Below, in pieces: positions 59,236-64,000 of a stretch of 64,000 nucleotides of DNA. The position numbers were made by a program, and so were the translations under genes. Source of the DNA: CAWBRT01 sp963832785 (GTDB lineage Bacteria; Acidobacteriota; Terriglobia; Terriglobales; Acidobacteriaceae); assembly GCA_963832785.1 (NCBI GenBank), contig CAWHVF010000006.1:124001-188000 (forward strand), given 5' to 3'. The notes beneath the pieces were generated by a model that worked only from the letters and a program-made list of their open reading frames with translations, ran no database searches and was not told the DNA's origin. Each line of letters begins with the position of its first letter. Position 1 is the first letter of the stretch.

Positions 59236-60747
59236 GTGGGCACCTTCTTCGTGGAAAACTTCGGCTGCCGCGCTACTCAGGCCGATGGCGCCGCCATAGA
59301 ACGCGATCTGCTGCAGAAGGGCCTTACCCGCGCCCCGGCAACTGCCCAGGCCGAGTTCGTGGTCCTGAACACCTGCACCGTGACCACCTCGGCCGACCAT
59401 GATGCCCGCGCCAGCATTCGCCGCATTCACCGCGAAAACCCACAAGCCAAGATTATCGTCACCGGCTGCTACGCGCAACGCGCGCCGCAAGAGCTGGCCG
59501 CGCTTCCCGGCGTATCGCTGGTGGTGGGAAACTCGCACAAGCCGCGGCTGGCTGAATTCGCCCTGGAGCATCACGCCACCGCCACCGCTTTTGCGCCGCT
59601 CTCTGCTCTGGCAGAAGGTTCGCGCTCCGGCACCGGCAGACCGGCTGAGATCATCATCGGCGACATCTTCGCCCATACCGAGCTGACTGCCGCTCCCGTC
59701 TTCGAGGCCGACACCTCCAGCGAAAAGACCCGCCCCAATTTGAAGGTGCAGGATGGCTGCAACAATCGCTGCTCCTTCTGCATAATTCCCTTCGTGCGCG
59801 GCCGCAGCCGTTCGCTGAAGCTGGACGAGGTGCTGGCCAGCGTGCGCCAACTGGTGGCCGGCGGCTACCGCGAGATCGTGCTCTCCGGCATCAACCTGGG
59901 CTGCTGGGGAAGGGACCTGGCACCCCAGCAAACGCAACTGCGGCGTTTGCCGGGGACCCCGCTTGCACCCCAGCAAACGCAACTGCGGCGTTTGCCGGGG
60001 ACCCCGCTTGCACCCCAGCAAACGCAACTGCGGTCGCCAGAGGTGGAACCTGCATCAGCTCTCAAGCAGCGTCTGCGCTTTGCCGATCTGCTGTGCGCCA
60101 TCCTGGAAGAAACAGCGGTGGAGAAAATCCGCATCAGCTCGGTCGAGCCGATGGACTGGTGCGATGAGCTGATCGCATTGGTGGCCGCCTCGCCGCGCAT
60201 CTGCAAGCACGCGCACGTGCCGCTGCAATCGGCCAGCGATGGCGTCTTGCGCTCCATGCACCGGCGCTATCGCCCGTGGCACTACGCCGACCGCCTGCGC
60301 AAAATCCGCCAGGCCATGCCGCAGGCGGCCATCGGGGCCGACGTGATGGTTGGCTTTCCGGGCGAGAGCGACGACGATTTCGAGCAGACGCGGGCGTTCA
60401 TCGAAGCCCTGCCGTTCACCTACCTGCACGTGTTTACCTACTCGTCGCGCCCGGGGACACTCTCGGCCGCCATGCCGGAGCAGGTGCGCAGCGAGGCGGC
60501 GCACCTGCGCAACCGCATCCTGCGCGAGCTGGCGGCGCGCAAGAAGCGCGAGTTCCAGCAGGGATTGGTTGGCGGCACGCTGGAAGCCATCACCCTTACC
60601 CACGTCGAGAACGGGCGGACAGAGGCGCTGACCGACAACTATCAGAAGCTCTGGCTGCCAGGTGTTCACCCCTCGAACCAGGCCGTGCGCGCGCGAATTG
60701 TGGGGATCGAGGGCGACGCGCTGGTAGGGCAGGTGGAAGGCCCTTAA
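59236..60747 (+). CDS. mtaB: tRNA threonylcarbamoyladenosine methylthiotransferase MtaB, with in-frame repeat insertion
   Basis: A 503-residue radical-SAM enzyme that adds the methylthio group to t6A37 of tRNA. The N-terminal UPF0004 domain has Cys11, Cys47 and Cys78 (auxiliary iron-sulfur cluster); the radical-SAM site is Cys175, Cys179 and Cys182 in DGCNNRCSFC; a TRAM-like end follows. Start is GTG 59236. Residues about 228-266 are a tandem repeat (LAPQQTQLRRLPGTP) not seen in the family, directly after the SGINLGCWG block and before the next radical-SAM strand. That probably makes a surface loop; whether activity is retained is unknown. Confidence 0.9.
   Translation: MGTFFVENFGCRATQADGAAIERDLLQKGLTRAPATAQAEFVVLNTCTVTTSADHDARASIRRIHRENPQAKIIVTGCYAQRAPQELAALPGVSLVVGNSHKPRLAEFALEHHATATAFAPLSALAEGSRSGTGRPAEIIIGDIFAHTELTAAPVFEADTSSEKTRPNLKVQDGCNNRCSFCIIPFVRGRSRSLKLDEVLASVRQLVAGGYREIVLSGINLGCWGRDLAPQQTQLRRLPGTPLAPQQTQLRRLPGTPLAPQQTQLRSPEVEPASALKQRLRFADLLCAILEETAVEKIRISSVEPMDWCDELIALVAASPRICKHAHVPLQSASDGVLRSMHRRYRPWHYADRLRKIRQAMPQAAIGADVMVGFPGESDDDFEQTRAFIEALPFTYLHVFTYSSRPGTLSAAMPEQVRSEAAHLRNRILRELAARKKREFQQGLVGGTLEAITLTHVENGRTEALTDNYQKLWLPGVHPSNQAVRARIVGIEGDALVGQVEGP
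59917..60033 (+). repeat. Tandem 45-bp repeat inside mtaB
   Basis: Two full 45-base units (59917-59961, 59962-60006) and a partial third (60007-60033), differing by only a base or two. Each holds the palindrome CCCCAGCAAACGC / GCGTTTGCCGGGG, the core also found in the intergenic element at 55876-56066. Because 45 is a multiple of three, the reading frame is kept. Confidence 0.9.
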
Positions 60748-60799
60748 TTGTCAGAGCGCTTTCAGGAACTCTTCTTTGGAATGTGCAAGGCTTTTGATC

Positions 60800-60960
60800 C
60801 GTGGCTTTAAGTTTTTGAAGGGGCATGGCTTTAGCCATGCCGCCCAGAGCCAAAAAGGATTCGGGGCTTTAGCCCCTGAGGGGATTCCTACTTCTCAGTA
60901 GTCCCTGAATGGCAGAGAACATATCCCTCGCGGGCTGAAGCCCGCTGGGAATATTCAACA
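60800..60960. repeat. Repeat family A copy 3 and TAAAGCC/GAAGCCC palindromes
   Basis: GGCATGGCT-TTAGCCATGCC (about 60831-60851), followed by the CCAGAGCCAAAAAGGAT segment, is a diverged copy of the repeats at 20472 and 46651. GCGGGCT-GAA-GCCCGC (about 60930-60945) follows. The stretch to 61195 shows no other gene. Confidence 0.65.
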
Positions 60961-61195
60961 AGTGGTATCCTACGGCGCGGCTAAAGCCGGGCCAGCGACT
61001 ACTGGCGCCGCTCACAGGCCACGGTTCCCTTTGCCGGAGAGACAAGATAGGATGGACAGCAGCATCGGGGAGGCAGCTCAGGGAACTTCTACAGTGCTGC
61101 GCGAGGGACGGCGCCCGCAAGTACGTCGATCGCGTAACGTCCGGGGCCGAGGGTGCGACGACTTGAGAGCGCCTTGGATTGACAAGGGTAGGCAT

Positions 61196-61987
61196 ATGAA
61201 TTTCGAGCTTGAGACCTATCATCGGAACATCCCGGACAGCGAACTAGTCACTGACCTTCAGCGTGTTGCGTCGGAATTGAGGGAGAGGGCTTATCTTCAG
61301 CATGTCGCGCCGGAATTGAGGAAAAAATCTGTCACCGCGCGCGAGTACGATGAGATGGGAACTTTTTGTAGCTCGGCGTTGGCACGGAGGTTCGGAAGTT
61401 GGAACGCCGCGCTGGAGAAAGCTGGACTACAAGAGACAGGAAGAGCAAAGGTCATTCCCGACGAGGAACTTTTTAGGAATTTGGAAGAAATATGGACCCG
61501 GCTTGGACGCCAACCACGATGCGACGAACTCACTAATAAGGTTTCGACCTACAGCAAAGGAACATACGTAGGCCGCTTCGGCGGTTGGAGAAAAGCTCTT
61601 GAGGCATTCATTTCTTACGTTAACAACGAAGAGCGTGCTGCGGCCAATGACGAGATTGAAAGCCTGAAAGTCGAACCGATACCGACGCGCAAGACTCCGA
61701 GGACAATCAAAGGTGGGAAAGCTTCTTTATCAAGCGGATCGGCTGAAAGCAGGCAGCAAGGCCCAAGGAACATTAACTGGCGACTACGCTTCATAGTAAT
61801 GAGACGTGACGCCTTTAAGTGCAAGGTTTGCGGTAGAACTCCAGCAACAGACTCGACGGTCATTCTTCACGTCGATCACATTGAAGCATGGTCGAAGGGT
61901 GGCAGAACGGTCCTCGAAAACCTTCAAACACTTTGCTCCATTTGCAACATCGGGAAAAGCGATCTTGAGTTCAAAGAAGCGAGGTAA
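61196..61987 (+). CDS. HNH endonuclease with homing-endonuclease-associated repeats
   Basis: A 263-residue protein. Residues about 12-85 and 95-150 are two HNH-repeat-type DNA-binding modules (PF18780-like; each has IPDxEL, a helix and RRFGSWNAALEKAGL or GRFGGWRKALEAF). Residues about 205-260 are an HNH nuclease: FKCKVCGRTP, ILHVDHIEAWSKGG, NLQTLCSICNIGKSD, with both zinc-site CxxC pairs and the HVDH catalytic site. It is AT-richer than its neighbours. ATG 61196 follows AGGGTAGG. Such genes are often mobile; an ilvB stub begins five bases after it. Confidence 0.85.
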   Translation: MNFELETYHRNIPDSELVTDLQRVASELRERAYLQHVAPELRKKSVTAREYDEMGTFCSSALARRFGSWNAALEKAGLQETGRAKVIPDEELFRNLEEIWTRLGRQPRCDELTNKVSTYSKGTYVGRFGGWRKALEAFISYVNNEERAAANDEIESLKVEPIPTRKTPRTIKGGKASLSSGSAESRQQGPRNINWRLRFIVMRRDAFKCKVCGRTPATDSTVILHVDHIEAWSKGGRTVLENLQTLCSICNIGKSDLEFKEAR

Positions 61988-61992
61988 TTTAT

Positions 61993-62208
61993 ATGTCGCA
62001 GCCAAAAGCGCATGCAACGTACGCTCACTTGACCACGCCAACGCGCCTCACCGGCGCCGAGATTCTGTGGGCGACACTAGTCGGCGAGGGTGTGACCGAT
62101 GTCTTCGGTTATCCGGGCGGCGCCATTCTGCCTGCGTACGACGCGCTGCGCAAGTTTCCCATCCGCCACATTGGCAAAGCCGGCGCCGTTTCTCAAAGCG
62201 ACAGCTAG
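61993..62208 (+). pseudogene. Truncated acetolactate synthase (ilvB) 5' fragment
   Basis: The first 50 or so residues (RLTGAEILWATLVGEGVTDV, FGYPGGAILPAYDAL) are the start of the acetolactate synthase large subunit. Similarity ends near 62170 after FPIRHI; a full enzyme would continue for over 500 residues with the catalytic Glu in VRHEQGA-type sequence. A stop follows at 62206. It is a non-functional remnant, probably left when the HNH gene arrived or when the region was rearranged. Confidence 0.85.
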
Positions 62209-62282
62209 GCTTAAAAATCACGGTTTCGGCATAGCCTTGGCAGCCTTGCCGCTTTAACCGTTACGCGAGCTGCTCTTCCGCC

Positions 62283-62310
62283 TTTTCACCTGCTTGCAAC
62301 ATGTTATAAT
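62283..62310 (+). promoter_or_regulatory. Predicted sigma-70 promoter of infC
   Basis: TATAAT at 62305-62310, a perfect -10 box, with TTTTCA at 62283-62288 as a weak -35, 16 bases apart. It would give a leader of about 20-25 bases before the infC ribosome-binding site. Confidence 0.55.
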
Positions 62311-62330
62311 CGCTAAGCTTCGTATACATT

Positions 62331-62343
62331 GGAGGACTGTATC
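62331..62343 (+). promoter_or_regulatory. infC ribosome-binding site and AUC start codon
   Basis: GGAGG (62331-62335), five bases, then ATC (62341-62343). The TTG at 62329 overlaps the ribosome-binding site and so cannot be the start. Rare start codons (AUU/AUC/AUA) at infC are the basis of IF3 autoregulation. Confidence 0.7.
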
Positions 62344-62859
62344 GACAAGCGTTTCGTCCGTACGAATGAGCGCATCCGGGCCCGGGAAATTCGAGTAATC
62401 GACGACCAGGGACAGCAGATCGGCATTATGCCTCCTTTCGAGGCGCTCAGGCTGGCAAAAGAAAAAGCACTGGATCTGGTGGAGATTTCGCCGACGGCGC
62501 AGCCGCCGGTGTGCCGCATCATGGATTACGGCAAGTTTCTCTACCAGCAGGAAAAGAAAGAGCGCGAGGCCAAGAAACACCAGAAGCAGATCGTCATCAA
62601 GGAAGTCAAGTTCCGCATCAACGTCGACGATCACGACTACGAGACCAAGAAGAACCACGTAGTCCGCTTCCTGGAAGAAGGCGACAAGGTGAAGGCCACC
62701 ATCTTCTTCCGCGGCCGCGAAATGACAAGGCAGAGCCTGGGCCGCGGGATTCTGGAAAGGCTTATCAGCGATCTCGGCGACAAGGCCGTCGTCGAGTTCC
62801 GGCCACGGCAGGAAGGCAATACCCTGCACCTGATCCTGGCTCCTCCAAAGCAGAAGTAA
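62341..62859 (+). CDS. infC: Translation initiation factor IF-3
   Basis: A 172-residue IF-3. The N-domain starts at the canonical IDKRFVRTNERIRAREIRVI and has LAKEKALDLVEISPTAQPPV and CRIMDYGKFLYQQEKK; the C-domain has IKEVKFRINVDDHDYETK and FFRGREM. IF-3 keeps 30S subunits free and rejects non-AUG starts. The likely start codon is ATC at 62341 rather than an AUG, the usual autoregulatory device for this gene. It is followed by rpmI and rplT, the standard order. Confidence 0.96.
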   Translation: MDKRFVRTNERIRAREIRVIDDQGQQIGIMPPFEALRLAKEKALDLVEISPTAQPPVCRIMDYGKFLYQQEKKEREAKKHQKQIVIKEVKFRINVDDHDYETKKNHVVRFLEEGDKVKATIFFRGREMTRQSLGRGILERLISDLGDKAVVEFRPRQEGNTLHLILAPPKQK

Positions 62860-63047
62860 GGAGCGGCGGGCAGAGCACGGCGGCGGAGCTTCGCGCCGGG
62901 CGCTTCTGCCGGCTCAGGCTGGCGACGTGCTGTGCGCATTTTGTGCAGCCTGTTTAGCACACAACTTTCACGCGAGAACCGCCGCACTCCGGCCGCGACT
63001 TGGCGGAAAGGCTTCTCTCGTGTTTTTATGGAAAGCAGGAATCGGTT

Positions 63048-63242
63048 ATGCCCAAATTGAAGACTCATAGCGGCGCCGCCAAGCGATTCAAGAAGACAGC
63101 CTCCGGCAAGGTCAAGCGCGGACACGCGTTCCAGCGCCACATCCTGACCTCCAAGGGCACCAAGCGCAAGCGCCAGCTCGATATGCCCGGCATGGTTTCA
63201 GCCGCTGACCTGCCCAAGGTCAAGCGGATGATTCCGTATTAA
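63048..63242 (+). CDS. rpmI: 50S ribosomal protein L35
   Basis: A 64-residue, very basic protein with the L35 signature KTHSGAAKRFKKTASGKVKR and RHILTSKGTKRKRQL. The ATG at 63048 follows AGGA. It is part of the infC-rpmI-rplT operon; the 188-base gap to infC has no gene. The length is exactly that of the family. Confidence 0.96.
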   Translation: MPKLKTHSGAAKRFKKTASGKVKRGHAFQRHILTSKGTKRKRQLDMPGMVSAADLPKVKRMIPY

Positions 63243-63433
63243 CAAGAACCTGGCGCCCCAGCTCCCGCCCGGCCTTTGGGCTGGCCTGGGGCTCCAAGAG
63301 CGTGTGAAGAGGCTACCGCGGCAGGCGCAATAGCGCCGGCCGGTACGGCTCCTGCCTCCAGCCGCTTAGTGAACCCGATGGGCGCCGCGGCGCCTGCCGG
63401 AAGTCCCGAACAGGGAAGAAAAAGGAGAATCGA

Positions 63434-63793
63434 ATGCCTCGTGTCAAACGCGGACCCAAACGCCGCCAGCGCCGCAAGAAGATCCTGGAGCGCGCGGAAG
63501 GCTATTTCCTAACCAAGTCGAAGCTATTCCAGGCCGCCTCCGAGCAGGTGCAGCGCGGGTTGAAGACCGCTTTTGTCGGGCGCCGCTTGAAGAAGCGCCA
63601 GTACCGCTCGCTGTGGATCGTGCGCATCAACGCCGCCTGCGTTCTGAACGGCATCAGCTACAGCAAGTTCATCAGCGGCCTGAAAAAAGCCGGCCTGGAG
63701 CTGGACCGCAAGATTCTGGCCGACCTGGCGGTGAACGATGCCGCCGGCTTCCGCTCGCTGGTCGAGCAGGCCAAGGCCGCGGTCGCGGCGTGA
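63434..63793 (+). CDS. rplT: 50S ribosomal protein L20
   Basis: A 119-residue protein with the L20 hallmark PRVKRGPKRRQRRKKILERA and RQYRSLWIVRINAACVLNGI, then SKFISGLKKAGLELDRKILA. It binds 23S rRNA early in 50S assembly and in many bacteria represses its own operon. SD GAAAAAGGAG lies just upstream. The 190-base gap to rpmI contains a hairpin-rich stretch (about 63253-63297) that resembles the core of the 141-bp palindromic element. Confidence 0.96.
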   Translation: MPRVKRGPKRRQRRKKILERAEGYFLTKSKLFQAASEQVQRGLKTAFVGRRLKKRQYRSLWIVRINAACVLNGISYSKFISGLKKAGLELDRKILADLAVNDAAGFRSLVEQAKAAVAA

Positions 63794-63889
63794 TGGTGGG
63801 TTGCAAGGATGTATGGGCGGCCGCGTGCCGCCTATTGTGTTTGCTGTAAGTCAGGGGGTCATGTGCAGCGCCGGTGCCCTCCATTCGGT

Positions 63890-63935
63890 GTCATGCTGAG
63901 AGGAGTGCAACGGAGCGAAGCATCCCGGGGCGGCG
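63890..63935. repeat. Type D inverted-repeat arm, copy 2
   Basis: GTCATGCTGAGAGGAG followed by GGAGCGAAGCATCCCGGGG matches the left arm of the element at 55876. The other arm is not seen before the window ends. No further gene is supported to 64000. Confidence 0.6.
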
Positions 63936-64000
63936 CATAGCAAATTTGAAGCTTGCAGCTTTTCCAGAGGCTGGAGCCAAAGTTGAAAGCTATGACGGCA

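Noticed and set aside
59917..60033. CRISPR-like array
   Set aside because: The units are directly adjacent without spacers, lie inside a gene and keep frame; it is a tandem repeat.
62860..63047. L20-type leader RNA between infC and rpmI
   Set aside because: I see no conserved pseudoknot pattern or terminator hairpin with a T-run; the gap is only GC-rich.

Overview
The window is one contiguous piece of a bacterial chromosome, most likely from the Acidobacteriota. That placement is inferred from the flagellar gene order, the many palindromic intergenic repeats and several secreted proteins of no recognised family; no rRNA or other decisive marker is present. The flanks (1-22.4 kb and 44.3-64 kb) are visibly GC-rich, while 22.6-44.3 kb is clearly more AT-rich and looks acquired.

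Region 1, 1-22.2 kb, is a motility locus. A predicted sigma-54 site precedes flgF-flgG-flgA-flgH-flgI-flgJ. Then come flgM, flgN, flgK and flgL, a convergent fliC / fliD-fliS block, flbD, two different motA-motB stator pairs, an EAL-HDOD protein, an HDOD protein, a response regulator and three PilZ proteins. Nine sequences match the sigma-28 (FliA) promoter, mostly as TAAA-N16-GCCGATA. They sit before flgM, fliC, the second motA, the HDOD and EAL-HDOD genes, the response regulator and two PilZ genes, and one points antisense to a PilZ gene. This implies that the c-di-GMP control layer is co-expressed with late flagellar genes.

Region 2, 22.3-44.3 kb, lies beside a tRNA-Val gene and looks like a catabolic island under one LysR regulator. 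It carries a LysR gene, two short-chain dehydrogenases (SDRs), an MFS transporter, a metallo-beta-lactamase-fold hydrolase, a three-gene 2-oxoacid or acetoin dehydrogenase-like complex (E1 alpha, E1 beta, E2, no E3), two carboxymuconolactone-decarboxylase-family proteins, a branched-chain-type ABC importer with a fused permease-ATPase, and a MmgE/PrpD gene. The same palindrome (TTATAY-N7-RTATAA) lies about 250-300 bases before both SDRs and before a third SDR with a large internal deletion, so an operator-leader-SDR cassette appears to have been copied. Decay is visible throughout: an MFS remnant, a frameshifted mmgE/prpD, MarR and XRE fragments, and an IS256-family insertion with an 8-bp target duplication.

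Region 3, 44.3-64 kb, is mostly housekeeping: an aldo/keto reductase, a receiver-like protein, a DehI-family protein, tRNA-Arg with a nearby tRNA 3' fragment and integrase tail, an acyl-CoA dehydrogenase, aroK, an ECF sigma factor with a zinc-finger membrane partner, pyrG, mtaB, an HNH endonuclease next to an ilvB stub, and infC-rpmI-rplT. Three copies of a ~141-bp palindromic element and several other palindrome families fill the intergenic space; one palindrome has entered mtaB as an in-frame 45-bp tandem repeat. infC appears to use an AUC start codon.
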